From Desulfomicrobium escambiense DSM 10707 (GTDB taxonomy: Bacteria > Desulfobacterota > Desulfovibrionia > Desulfovibrionales > Desulfomicrobiaceae), in assembly GCF_000428825.1 (NCBI RefSeq), contig NZ_AUAR01000005.1, positions 178,189 to 242,188 on the forward strand: a DNA stretch of 64,000 nt, given 5' to 3'. The notes beneath the pieces were generated by a model. The model ran no database searches. It saw only the letters and a list, made by a program, of their open reading frames with translations, and was not told the DNA's origin. This document shows positions 1-8,432 of the stretch, in pieces. How positions within the stretch are numbered: position 1 is the first letter of the stretch; the number at the start of each line of letters is the position of its first letter. A program made the translations under genes and the position numbers.

Positions 1-1188
1 GACGATGGGTACGCCGGCGTCGGGCGCGTACTGGCGCTGTACGACCTGGGCTATGCTGATGTTGTACTCGCCCATGACCCCTGCGATGGAAGCCATGACG
101 CCAGGCCGGTCGACCACGGTGAAGCGGAAGTAGTGGCGGAACACGGTCAGCTCCGGGGCCAGGATCTGGGCCTGGGGCAGGCGCGTCTCCAGGAAGCCCG
201 TGTTGTTGGGCACGCAGTTGGTGCGGGCCAGGGCCAGGATGTCGGCCAGCACGGCGCTGCCCGTGGGCAGGTCGCCGGCGCCCTGTCCGTAGAGCATGAC
301 CGGTCCCACGGCGTTGCCTTCGAGCAGGATGGAGTTGAAGGGGCCGTCGACCTTGGCCAGGATGTGGTCCTGGCGCAGCAGGGCCGGGTACACGCCGGCG
401 TGCAGTAGCCCTGACTTTTCGCGGACCTGGGCCAGGAGCTTCAGGCGGTAGCCGAATTCCTTGGCCAGGGTGATGTCGAACTGCTCGACCTTGGAGATGC
501 CTTCCACCGTGAGCTTGCTCAGGGGGAAGTCCTGGCCGTAGGCGAGGCGGATGAGGATGACCAGTTTGTGCGCGGCGTCGATGCCCTCGACGTCCAGGGT
601 CGGGTCCGCCTCGGCGTAACCCTTGGCCTGGGCCTTGGCCAGGACCGTGGCGAAGTCCTCGCCCTTCTCGGACATTTCGGACATGATGAAGTTGGCCGTG
701 CCGTTCAGGATGCCGGTCATGGCCTTGATGCGGTTGCCGGCCAGGCTTTCCTTGAGGGTCTGGATGATGGGGATGCCCCCGGCCACGCTGGCTTCGTAAT
801 AGAGGCCCAGGTTCCTGCTGGCCGCCAGTTCGAAGAGTTCGGGGCCGTGCTCGGCCAGCAGGGCCTTGTTGGCCGTGACCACGGACTTGCCGCTGTGCAG
901 GGCCTGGGTAATGAGCCTGCGCGGGAAATCGATGCCCCCGGCCAGTTCGACCACGATGTCAATTTCGGGGTCGCCGATGATGTCGTCGATATTCGTGGTG
1001 AAGGCGGTGTCCGGGGACGGGACGACGTTTCTGGGCTTGTCGAGGTCGCGGACCATGATAGTCTTCACTTTGAGGGTCTTGCCGAGCCTGCGCTCGATCC
1101 AGTCGCCGTTCTCCTGGATGATCTTGACGAGCCCGGAGCCGACCGTGCCCAGGCCGGCCAGGCCGAGATGGATGACGGAGTCTTTCAA
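1..1188 (-). CDS. hom: homoserine dehydrogenase (3' end outside window)
   Basis: Reduces aspartate semialdehyde to homoserine with NAD(P)H, the branch point to threonine and methionine. The minus strand reads without a stop from a TTG start at 1188 to the window edge (396 codons). The TTG start is preceded by a strong GGAGGAA ribosome site at 1193-1199, and no ATG lies in a suitable place. The N-terminus has a Rossmann glycine motif (GLAGLGTVGSG, residues about 9-19), then the substrate-domain signatures SVVTANKALLAEHG and GILNGTANFI. The last visible part (from about residue 350, TVVDRPGVMASIAGVMGEYN) is the start of a C-terminal ACT domain, usually the threonine feedback site. The gene is partial because the window ends inside the ACT domain. 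Confidence 0.95.
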   Translation of the reverse strand, partial: MKDSVIHLGLAGLGTVGSGLVKIIQENGDWIERRLGKTLKVKTIMVRDLDKPRNVVPSPDTAFTTNIDDIIGDPEIDIVVELAGGIDFPRRLITQALHSGKSVVTANKALLAEHGPELFELAASRNLGLYYEASVAGGIPIIQTLKESLAGNRIKAMTGILNGTANFIMSEMSEKGEDFATVLAKAQAKGYAEADPTLDVEGIDAAHKLVILIRLAYGQDFPLSKLTVEGISKVEQFDITLAKEFGYRLKLLAQVREKSGLLHAGVYPALLRQDHILAKVDGPFNSILLEGNAVGPVMLYGQGAGDLPTGSAVLADILALARTNCVPNNTGFLETRLPQAQILAPELTVFRHYFRFTVVDRPGVMASIAGVMGEYNISIAQVVQRQYAPDAGVPIV

Positions 1189-1319
1189 GGGATTCCTCCA
1201 CGCCGAAGCATTGAGAAAAAGATTATAGAGTCGAAGCATGCTCTTTGCCCCATCCGTGGCGCGCTGTCAAAAGCGGGCGCTCGGGGGCGGCGGGAAACGC
1301 TTGCGGCAGTCATTTTTTG

Positions 1320-1346
1320 TTGACGCTCCATTCTGTTTTGTATAAC
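1320..1346 (+). promoter_or_regulatory. candidate promoter of the tRNA-Ser pair
   Basis: TTGACG at 1320-1325 and TATAAC at 1341-1346, directly after a T-rich stretch and 22 bases before the first tRNA. The 15-base spacer is short, so the exact -35 is uncertain. Confidence 0.45.
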
Positions 1347-1367
1347 CAGCGTTTTCTTCACACGAAC

Positions 1368-1464
<97 letters not shown>

Positions 1465-1469
1465 CCCCT

Positions 1470-1560
1470 GGAGGGTTGGCAGAGTTGGTTGATTGCACCG
1501 GTCTTGAAAACCGGCATGCCTTTGCGGGCATCTGGGGTTCGAATCCCTAACCCTCCGCCA
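1470..1560 (+). tRNA. tRNA-Ser (anticodon TGA)
   Basis: Acceptor stem GGAGGGT pairs with ACCCTCC, then G and an encoded CCA. The anticodon arm CCGGT-ctTGAaa-ACCGG reads TGA. It has a long variable arm and T-loop GGTTCGAATCC. Only 6 bases separate it from the upstream tRNA-Ser(GCT), so the two are probably co-transcribed. Confidence 0.96.
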
Positions 1561-1572
1561 CACGCGATTACT

Positions 1573-1607
1573 GCCGCTGGAACGTTATGTTTCCGGCGGT
1601 TTTTTTG
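1573..1607 (+). terminator. rho-independent terminator after the tRNA-Ser pair
   Basis: Stem CCGCTGGAA / TTCCGGCGG with a short loop, followed by seven T residues. Confidence 0.8.
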
Positions 1608-1714
1608 TTTCTGCGCAGATGGTCCTTCGGGGCTGGGTAGGCCTCGGCATTGTTTTCGGGCCGCTCTTTCTGTAGGGGAGGAGGCGCTTCAACCCCAAAC
1701 CAAGGAAGGCCAGC

Positions 1715-2266
1715 ATGGATGTGACCCGCACCAACATACCAGGAGTTTTGCTGATCAAGCCCGAGGTGTTCGGCGACCACAGGGGCTTTTTCAGCGAGAC
1801 GTACAGCCGCAGACGGTTCGAGGACAACGGCCTTGTCGTCGACTTCGTGCAGGACAACCATGCCTTCTCGGCCCAGGCCGGCGTGCTGCGCGGACTGCAT
1901 TTCCAGTCCCCGCCCATGGCCCAGACAAAGCTGGTGCGCGTGACGCGCGGCGCAGTCTTCGACGTGGTGGTGGACCTGCGCAAGGGGTCGCCTGCCTATG
2001 GCCGCTGGGAGGGCTTCACGCTTTCGGCCGAAAATCATCGTCAACTGCTCATTCCTGCGGGTCTGGCCCACGGTTACATGACGCTGGAGCCGGACACGGA
2101 CTTTCTCTACAAGGTCGACCGATATTACTCCCCCGAACATGACGGCGGTATCCTGTGGTGCGATCCGGGCCTGGGCATTGCGTGGCCGGACCTTCCGCCC
2201 GTGCTGTCGCAGAAGGATGTGCGCCTGCCGCGGCTGAAGGATTTCGACTCGCCGTTCAGCTTCTGA
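1715..2266 (+). CDS. rfbC: dTDP-4-dehydrorhamnose 3,5-epimerase
   Basis: Cupin-fold epimerase acting on dTDP-4-keto-6-deoxyglucose on the way to dTDP-rhamnose for cell-surface polysaccharide. The 183-residue length is normal. Visible family motifs are DHRGFFSETY (about 24-33), QDNHAFSAQAGVLRGLHFQ (about 52-70, with the catalytic His of RGLHFQ), AQTKLVRVTRGAVFDVVVDL (about 75-94) and GLAHGYMTLEPDTDFLYKV (about 118-136). The ATG follows an AAGGAAGG ribosome site. No other rhamnose-pathway gene is adjacent, so it stands alone here; an imperfect inverted repeat (2279-2303) lies just after the stop. Confidence 0.95.
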   Translation: MDVTRTNIPGVLLIKPEVFGDHRGFFSETYSRRRFEDNGLVVDFVQDNHAFSAQAGVLRGLHFQSPPMAQTKLVRVTRGAVFDVVVDLRKGSPAYGRWEGFTLSAENHRQLLIPAGLAHGYMTLEPDTDFLYKVDRYYSPEHDGGILWCDPGLGIAWPDLPPVLSQKDVRLPRLKDFDSPFSF

Positions 2267-2278
2267 GGAGGGGTGAAA

Positions 2279-2312
2279 ATTGCCGAGCGTTTCGGTCGGC
2301 AATAGGGCTTTT
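2279..2312 (+). terminator. possible terminator after rfbC
   Basis: Perfect 8-bp stem ATTGCCGA / TCGGCAAT with a 9-base loop, 12 bases after the rfbC stop. The following T stretch is weak (CTTTT). Confidence 0.4.
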
Positions 2313-2382
2313 GGACGTTGATTTTCAAATGTTGCGAGGGAGTTAGGGGTGTTCGGAAGATCGTGATTTTTTTCATTATCTC

Positions 2383-2411
2383 TTGACACCCGACGAGTCT
2401 CTTGCATACAC
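2383..2411 (+). promoter_or_regulatory. candidate sigma-70 promoter of the qrc operon
   Basis: A perfect TTGACA at 2383-2388, 16 bases, then CATACA at 2405-2410. It lies about 65 bases upstream of the qrcA start and after an AT-rich tract, as expected for a housekeeping promoter of a core respiratory operon. Confidence 0.6.
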
Positions 2412-2474
2412 AGAGGCAATTATTTCTTGAGCGGTTTTTCACATTTCATCTTAACGCGGTAGGAGGAGAGGACT

Positions 2475-3014
2475 GTGGCAAAATGCAAGAGCTGCGTGGT
2501 GTTGCCATTCCTGATCGGTTTGGTGGCATCGATCGTGCTTGGTTGGTGGGGCTTTCCAAAAGTCCTGTACAGTCAGAAGACCCAACCCATCCGGTTCGAT
2601 CACGTCGTGCATGTGGAAGATCAGGGCATGGCATGCGAAGACTGTCATGCTTTTCGGGAGGATGGTTCCTTTACCGGTCTGCCCACCAATGCGAATTGTG
2701 TCGGCTGTCATGAGGATGTCCAGGGTGAGGATCCCGACGAAGCCCGTTTCGTGACCGAGTATGTGCAGCAGGAAAAGGAAGTCGAATGGCTCGCGTACCA
2801 GACGCAGCCGGACAACGTGTACTTCTCCCACATCGCGCACAAGGAGCTCGAGTGCACTTCGTGTCATCCCGACGTGGCCAAGATGAAGACCCCGCCTGTG
2901 TACCACGAGAACAGGCTCTCGGGCTACAGCAAGGACACCATGAAGATGTGGCAGTGTGAAGAATGCCATGCCAAGACCGGCGCCAGCAACGCCTGTTTTG
3001 TGTGCCACAAATAA
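2475..3014 (+). CDS. qrcA: Qrc complex multihaem cytochrome c subunit QrcA
   Basis: Electron-entry subunit of the Qrc menaquinone reductase. In this family it accepts electrons from the periplasmic type I cytochrome c3 pool (fed by hydrogenases and formate dehydrogenases) and passes them on towards the quinone pool during sulfate respiration. The protein has 179 residues. A single N-terminal membrane segment (about 8-27) anchors it, followed by five canonical CxxCH haem motifs at about 54-58, 75-79, 127-131, 161-165 and 174-178. An extra CKSC at residues 4-7, before the membrane anchor, lacks the His. The start is GTG, chosen from the AGGAGGAG ribosome site at 2461-2468. First gene of qrcABCD. 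Confidence 0.93.
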   Translation: MAKCKSCVVLPFLIGLVASIVLGWWGFPKVLYSQKTQPIRFDHVVHVEDQGMACEDCHAFREDGSFTGLPTNANCVGCHEDVQGEDPDEARFVTEYVQQEKEVEWLAYQTQPDNVYFSHIAHKELECTSCHPDVAKMKTPPVYHENRLSGYSKDTMKMWQCEECHAKTGASNACFVCHK

Positions 3015-3031
3015 GACAGGAGCGAGTTACG

Positions 3032-5092
3032 ATGGGAATCGACAGAAGAAGCTTTATTTCCTTGGTGGCTGGCGGTGTGGCGGGCAGCCTCTTCACTCCC
3101 GTGATCTGGAAATCCCTTGATGACGTGTCCATCTGGACCCAGAACTGGCCCTGGATTCCGCGGCTGCAGTACGGCGAGGAAGCGAAGGTTCCGGCCCTGT
3201 GCAAGCTCGGCGCCGACGCCTACGGCATCCAGGTCAAGACCGTGGCCGGCCGCCCCGTCGCCGCCGAAGGCGATGCGGACCACCCCCTGAGCCAGGGCGG
3301 CATCTGCCCCCTAGGCGCGGCCAGCGTGCACATGCTCTACAGCCCCTCGCGGGTGAAGAACCCCAAGCTCAAGGACGGCTCGTCCTTCAAGGACATCAGC
3401 TGGGAAGAGGCCGAAGACCTCCTGGCCGGGAAGATCAAGGAAGCCGGCGCCGGCGTGGCCATGATCAGCGGCGATGAGACCGGCTCCGTAACCGACGTGC
3501 TGGCTGGCCTGGTAGGCAAGGCCGGATCCGACAAGACTTTTCTGATGCCGGGTGAAAGCGCCCCGGCCGCCGCGGCCCTGGCCATGATCGGTGGGGACGG
3601 CCAAGTCGGCTACGACATCGAGAACGCGAGCTACGTGCTCCTGCTCGGCGCCGACGCCCTGGGCTCCTGGGGCAACGTGGCCCGCAACGGCAAGGCCTTG
3701 GGTGCCAGTCGCGAAAAGGGCGTGAAGTTCGTTTACGTGGGGCCTGCCCAGAACGGCACCTCCGCGGTCTGCGACAGTTGGGTGCCCTGCGCCCCCGGCA
3801 CCGAAGCCGTGCTGGCCTTGGGCCTGGCGGCGGTGATCTCCGCAGGCGGCCGTGACCGCGCCTCCTGGGCCGGGTACGCCGATTTCGCCAAGTTCGTGCA
3901 GTCCGCATACGCACCTGAAAAGGTGTCGGAAATCACGGGCGTTTCCGTCGACGTGATCAAGGGCCTGGCCCAGGAACTAGTCCGCGCGGGCCGTCCGCTG
4001 GTCCTGACCGCCGCCGGCGCCGGACAGGGTCTGGGCGCCTTCGAGATGGCCGCGAGCATGAGCCTCAACCTGCTGCTGGAACGGGTCAACACCGTCGGCG
4101 GCGTGCGCATTCTGCCCTGGAGCCCCAAGGTCGTCGAGTCCGCCCCTGAAAAGAAGGCCCTGCTCGCCGCCGACCTCGCCGGCTACCTGACCTCCGTCGC
4201 CGAAGGCGCAGTCGAGGCCCCGGCCCTGCTCATGGTCCACGCCGCCAACCCGGCCTATGCCATGCCGAACCTGGCCAAGGCCCAGGCCGCCATCGATAAG
4301 GCCGGCTTCGTGGTCTCCTTCAGCCCCTTCATGGACGAGACCGCGGCCATGGCCGACCTGATCATGCCCGACTGCTACGCCTTCGAGCGCCTGGACGACG
4401 CCTACTCCCCGTATGGTTCCGGCCAGCCCAACTACACGGTGGCGGGCGCCATCATCAAGCCCGTCTACGACACCAAGCCCGCCGGCGACGTGATCCTGTC
4501 CGTGGCCGCCAAGGCCGGACTGGAACTGGGCTTCGAGACCTTCGAGGACGTGGTCAAGGCCAAGGCCGAGGCCCTGGGCGCCGATTTCGACGCCTTGGTC
4601 GAGGGCGGTCCCTGGCTCGGTGAGGAATTCCCGGTCCAGGAACTGGCCCTGTGGGCGACCCCGCTCAAGGAGATCCCCGTGACCGCAGCGGACGGCAAGT
4701 CCCTGGCCCTGGCCGTGGCCTTCCAGCTCAAGGTCGGCAGCGCCAAGGTCGCCATCCCGCCGTTCAACACCAATGCCATCCGCTTCAACGAGATGCTCGG
4801 CAAGGACATGTACGTGCTGATGAACGGCGCGACGGCCAAGAATCTGGGCGTGAAGAAGGATGACGCGGTCAAGCTCTCCGCCGCTTCCGGCGAGTGCAAG
4901 GCCCGCGTGCGCATCTTCGAAGGCGTCATGAACGATACCGTGGTGGCCCCCCTCGGGTTCGGCCATACCGCCTGGGATGATTTTTCCAGAGGCAAGGGAG
5001 ACAATGTCTTCAAGCTGCTGGCCGCCGAGGCCGAAGGCGAAACCGGCCTGTCCCGGTTCGCCACGGCGCGGGTCACTGTGAGCAAGGCGTAG
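3032..5092 (+). CDS. qrcB: Qrc complex molybdopterin-oxidoreductase-like subunit QrcB
   Basis: Large periplasmic subunit of the Qrc complex, of the molybdopterin oxidoreductase fold. Published family members carry neither molybdenum nor a catalytic role as a Mo enzyme. In agreement, the N-terminus here has no four-Cys [4Fe-4S] motif; only isolated Cys such as GGICPLG (about residues 89-95) are seen. A twin-arginine signal is clear: DRRSFISLVAGGVAGS (residues 4-19). The family's four-domain architecture is recognisable over 686 residues, including PDCYAFERLDDAYSPYGSGQ (about 448-467). The ATG at 3032 was chosen because the Tat signal starts there; an in-frame upstream ATG at 2963 lies inside qrcA. 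The gap to qrcA is 17 bases. Confidence 0.93.
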   Translation: MGIDRRSFISLVAGGVAGSLFTPVIWKSLDDVSIWTQNWPWIPRLQYGEEAKVPALCKLGADAYGIQVKTVAGRPVAAEGDADHPLSQGGICPLGAASVHMLYSPSRVKNPKLKDGSSFKDISWEEAEDLLAGKIKEAGAGVAMISGDETGSVTDVLAGLVGKAGSDKTFLMPGESAPAAAALAMIGGDGQVGYDIENASYVLLLGADALGSWGNVARNGKALGASREKGVKFVYVGPAQNGTSAVCDSWVPCAPGTEAVLALGLAAVISAGGRDRASWAGYADFAKFVQSAYAPEKVSEITGVSVDVIKGLAQELVRAGRPLVLTAAGAGQGLGAFEMAASMSLNLLLERVNTVGGVRILPWSPKVVESAPEKKALLAADLAGYLTSVAEGAVEAPALLMVHAANPAYAMPNLAKAQAAIDKAGFVVSFSPFMDETAAMADLIMPDCYAFERLDDAYSPYGSGQPNYTVAGAIIKPVYDTKPAGDVILSVAAKAGLELGFETFEDVVKAKAEALGADFDALVEGGPWLGEEFPVQELALWATPLKEIPVTAADGKSLALAVAFQLKVGSAKVAIPPFNTNAIRFNEMLGKDMYVLMNGATAKNLGVKKDDAVKLSAASGECKARVRIFEGVMNDTVVAPLGFGHTAWDDFSRGKGDNVFKLLAAEAEGETGLSRFATARVTVSKA

Positions 5093-5133
5093 TCGTTCCG
5101 TAAGCACCTGGCGAAAAGAAGAGGATACCCACA

Positions 5134-5904
5134 ATGCAAGCAAAAGAATTCAAGGTGAAATGGGGCATGGTTGTCGATCTCGACAAGTGCACCGGATGCG
5201 GTGCCTGCTCCGTGGCCTGCAAGGCGGAGAACAACCTGCCGCCCGAGGTCGACGCATCCAACAAGCTGCGCACCAACGACTGGATGAACATATACGAGTT
5301 GTCCAACGAAAAGCCCTTCCCGGACCATGAGGTGGCCTATCTGCCCCGCCCCTGCATGCAGTGCGGCAAGCCTTCGTGTTCCACGGTCTGCCCCGTCGTG
5401 GCGACCCTGAAGGACGAGGAAGGCGGCATCGTCAGCCAGATCTACCCCCGCTGCATCGGCTGCCGGTACTGCATGGCGGCCTGCCCGTACCATGCCCGCT
5501 ACTTCAACTGGTTCGACCCGATCTGGCCCGAGGGCATGGAGAAGGTACTGACCCCCTATACATCGACCCGTCCCCGCGGCGTGGTCGAGAAGTGCACCTT
5601 CTGCCATCACCGTTTCATGGCGGCCAAGGAACAGGCCCGCATGAACGGCGAGGACCCGACGGAGCTGGCCGAGGACGCATACATCCCGGCCTGCGCCGAG
5701 GTCTGCCCCACGGGTGCGATCAAGTTCGGCGATCTGAACAACCCCGAGCATGAAGTCAGCAAGCTGGCCGCGTCCGAGAACGCCTTCCGCCTGCTGGTCA
5801 AGCTCGGCACCGACCCGCAGGTCTACTACTACTCCAAGCGCGAGTGGGTGAGGAAACTCGGGGACAACTACCTGAAGAATGCGAAGGGAGGCGAACATGT
5901 CTGA
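5134..5904 (+). CDS. qrcC: Qrc complex iron-sulfur subunit QrcC
   Basis: Ferredoxin-like electron-transfer subunit linking QrcA/QrcB to the membrane quinone-binding subunit QrcD. The 256-residue protein carries clusters of Cys typical of the DmsB/NrfC/PsrB family: CTGCGACSVACKAENN near residue 19, CMQCGKPSCSTVCPV near 75, CIGCRYCMAACPY near 109 and CTFCHHR with CAEVCPTGAIKFGD near 156 and 187. This is enough for about four FeS centres. It has no signal peptide of its own, so export with Tat-targeted QrcB is the expected route. It is followed by qrcD with an 8-base overlap, which suggests translational coupling. Confidence 0.95.
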   Translation: MQAKEFKVKWGMVVDLDKCTGCGACSVACKAENNLPPEVDASNKLRTNDWMNIYELSNEKPFPDHEVAYLPRPCMQCGKPSCSTVCPVVATLKDEEGGIVSQIYPRCIGCRYCMAACPYHARYFNWFDPIWPEGMEKVLTPYTSTRPRGVVEKCTFCHHRFMAAKEQARMNGEDPTELAEDAYIPACAEVCPTGAIKFGDLNNPEHEVSKLAASENAFRLLVKLGTDPQVYYYSKREWVRKLGDNYLKNAKGGEHV

Positions 5905-7132
5905 TAGAGCGTACTGGCCCGAAGGGGTGGAACGTTGTTCTGTTGGGAAGTTCCTGGCCTGGTTGGGCGTGATCAGCATCTTCCTCGCCTGGGGCGGATA
6001 CGGCGCGTTCAAGGTGCTGGGAACCGGCATCGGCGTGACCGGACTGGACAACTACTTCGGGTTCGGGCTGTGGATCACCTTTGACCTGGCGGTCATCGCC
6101 CTGGGCGCCGGCGCCTTTTTCTCCGGCTTCCTGCGGTACATCATCCGCATCGACGAACTGAAAAACATCATCAACCTGGCGGTCATCGTCGGGTTCCTGT
6201 GCTACTCCGGCGCCATGCTCGTCCTGGTGCTGGACATCGGCCAGCCGCTGCGGGCCTGGTTCGGCTACTGGCATCCCAACGTCCACTCCATGCTGACGGA
6301 AGTCATCTTCTGCATCACCTGCTACTGCACGGTGCTGATCATCGAGTACGTTCCGCTCATCCTGGAGAACCGCAAGATCAACGAGAACCGGTTCTGCCAC
6401 CATCTGGCCCACAACTTCCACGTGTACATGCCGCTTTTTGCCGGCATCGGCACCTTCCTGTCCTTCTTCCACCAGGGTTCCCTGGGCGGCATGTACGGCG
6501 TGCTCTTCGGCCGTCCGTTCGTGTTCCGCGAAGGCTTCTTCATCTGGCCCTGGACCTTCTTCCTGTTCATCTCCTCGGCCATTGCCTCCGGTCCCGGCTT
6601 CACCATGATCTGCGCCGCCCTGATGGAAGCCATCACCGGCCGCAAGCTGGTCAGCTACGAGACCAAGAAGCTCATGGGCAAGATCTCCGGTCTGCTCCTG
6701 TGCGTCTACATCTTCTTCAAGATCATCGATACCTACGCCTGGGCCAAGGGCATCCTGCCCGGCATGGGGCTGACCTTCGACCAGATGTACAACAGCGAGT
6801 ACGGCTACGGGCAGATCCTGCTCTGGCTCGAACTCTTCTGGTTCGGCGTGATCCCGGCCGTGATGCTGATCACTCCCTGGGTGCGCGAGCGTCCGGCACT
6901 GATGTACACCGCCGCGGTCATGACCGCCATCGGTGTGACCATCAACCGTTTCGTCTTCACGGTCCAGGCCCTGGCCATCCCGGTCATGCCCTTCGACCGT
7001 TGGACGTCCTACGCCCCCAACTGGGCCGAATGGTCCACCTCCGGCATGATCGTGGCCTACGGCTTCCTGGTCATGAGCCTTTCCTACCGGTATCTGCCGA
7101 TCTTCCCCCAGGAAGTGAAGCTGAACAAGTAG
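5897..7132 (+). CDS. qrcD: Qrc complex membrane subunit QrcD (NrfD/PsrC family)
   Basis: Integral membrane quinone-interacting subunit of Qrc, related to NrfD, PsrC and ActC/ActF of alternative complex III. The 411-residue protein shows about ten hydrophobic segments with charged connecting loops, for example FLAWLGVISIFLAWGGYGAF near the N-terminus. In the Qrc family this subunit passes electrons to menaquinone and is linked to charge separation across the membrane. ATG 5897 follows a GGGAGG ribosome site inside qrcC. It ends the operon; a strong terminator follows 20 bases downstream. Confidence 0.94.
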   Translation: MSDRAYWPEGVERCSVGKFLAWLGVISIFLAWGGYGAFKVLGTGIGVTGLDNYFGFGLWITFDLAVIALGAGAFFSGFLRYIIRIDELKNIINLAVIVGFLCYSGAMLVLVLDIGQPLRAWFGYWHPNVHSMLTEVIFCITCYCTVLIIEYVPLILENRKINENRFCHHLAHNFHVYMPLFAGIGTFLSFFHQGSLGGMYGVLFGRPFVFREGFFIWPWTFFLFISSAIASGPGFTMICAALMEAITGRKLVSYETKKLMGKISGLLLCVYIFFKIIDTYAWAKGILPGMGLTFDQMYNSEYGYGQILLWLELFWFGVIPAVMLITPWVRERPALMYTAAVMTAIGVTINRFVFTVQALAIPVMPFDRWTSYAPNWAEWSTSGMIVAYGFLVMSLSYRYLPIFPQEVKLNK

Positions 7133-7152
7133 GACGCATCCCGCTCCACACC

Positions 7153-7176
7153 AAGGCCCCTTCGGGGGCCTTTTTT
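7153..7176 (+). terminator. terminator of the qrc operon
   Basis: AAGGCCCC-ttc-GGGGGCC stem followed by six T, 20 bases after the qrcD stop. Confidence 0.92.
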
Positions 7177-7262
7177 ATTGGTGACAAAAGGCGGGCGGTT
7201 GTGCTCATCTTCGACCTTGGACCGGCACCGTGCCGGACCGCAACACAGCGCGAGGAGCCGTC

Positions 7263-8378
7263 ATGATTCGAAACGGGGAAGGGCGTCTGGACGCCGTCGA
7301 CGCGGCACGAGCCTTGGGGCTCGGGTTGGTCTATTACGGCCATTTCGTCGAGCAGACCATGTACCTGCAGAACCCTGCTGCGGCTTTGCAGTACAAATGG
7401 GTCTACTCCTTTCACATGATCCTCTTCTTCGTGCTGTCCGGCCTGGTCCGCGGTGCGCGTCCGGCCGTCGTGCCGCCGAAGGCCTTCGTGGCTTCGACCT
7501 GGGCGGGCAGGATCGTGCCGTACCTGTTTTTCAGCCTTGTCCTGGCCCTCATCTCCCTGTTTCTGCCGGGATGGTTTCCCATCGTCGACCTCTCGAAGCC
7601 GGCCGGCTACCTGCAGGCCACCGTGGCCACGGCCATGGGGTTCCCGCTTTTCTGCGTTCCCCTGTGGTTCGTGGCCTGCCTCGTCAGCGTGGAGTGCGTG
7701 CACCGTCTGGCCGGCTGGGCGCTGAACACCCCCCGGCGCATTCTGCTGGCCGCAGCGGCCTGCTACATCGGCGGGTACGCCCTCAACGAGCGGTATTTCT
7801 TCTTCGGGCAGAACATGAGCTTTTGGCTTCTGCACGAGGTGCCGGTCGTGTACGCGTTCTATCTCAGCGGGGTTCTCCTGGGACGCACACGGGTGCTGGA
7901 CAGGGTCGGGCCCGGGACGGCTGTCGCCATCTTTCTGGTCTCGGTCGCAGCAGTGCATCTGACCTTTGACCTCAACCAGGGCCCTTTCCGCTATCTGCAG
8001 GCAGTCATCATTCTTCTTTCGGGGCATGGCCATTTCCTGTGGTTCCCCTTCACGGCGTTGGCCGGCACGTGCATGGTCCTGGCCTTGGGCAAGACGCTGC
8101 AACGGGTCCAGCTCCTGACATTTCTGGGACGCAACGGCATGATCCTGCTGGCCATGAACGGGGTCTTCTACCACTTCGTGAACAAGCCCCTTGCGGCGTG
8201 GACGCTGGCCACGCTTCCCGCGGACGGGCTGACGGTCTTTCTCGTCAGCTCCGCGGTCACCGTCTGCAGCATCGCGGCGAGCGTGCCCGTCATTCACGCC
8301 CTGAACCGGGCCATCCCCCAGCTTGTGGGCAAGCCTCGAGAGTCGGGGATGTTTTTCGGTCCGCTGGTGCGCGGATAG
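7263..8378 (+). CDS. acyltransferase family 3 membrane protein
   Basis: Member of the acyltransferase-3 / OafA-like group, which move acetyl or similar groups onto exported sugars or lipids; the substrate here cannot be told. The 371-residue protein begins with the family signature RLDAVDAARALGLGLVYYGH (about 8-27), whose Arg and His are the usual active-site residues. FHMILFFVLSGLVRG follows at about 49-63. About ten membrane spans are visible. ATG 7263 follows GCGAGGAG; an in-frame ATG at 7230 lacks a ribosome site. An MFS permease gene follows 54 bases downstream on the same strand. Confidence 0.8.
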   Translation: MIRNGEGRLDAVDAARALGLGLVYYGHFVEQTMYLQNPAAALQYKWVYSFHMILFFVLSGLVRGARPAVVPPKAFVASTWAGRIVPYLFFSLVLALISLFLPGWFPIVDLSKPAGYLQATVATAMGFPLFCVPLWFVACLVSVECVHRLAGWALNTPRRILLAAAACYIGGYALNERYFFFGQNMSFWLLHEVPVVYAFYLSGVLLGRTRVLDRVGPGTAVAIFLVSVAAVHLTFDLNQGPFRYLQAVIILLSGHGHFLWFPFTALAGTCMVLALGKTLQRVQLLTFLGRNGMILLAMNGVFYHFVNKPLAAWTLATLPADGLTVFLVSSAVTVCSIAASVPVIHALNRAIPQLVGKPRESGMFFGPLVRG

Positions 8379-8432
8379 GGACGTCGTGAATACGCTGCGC
8401 ATCCTGCCCGCGGCAGGTGCAGGGAGGTGGCG

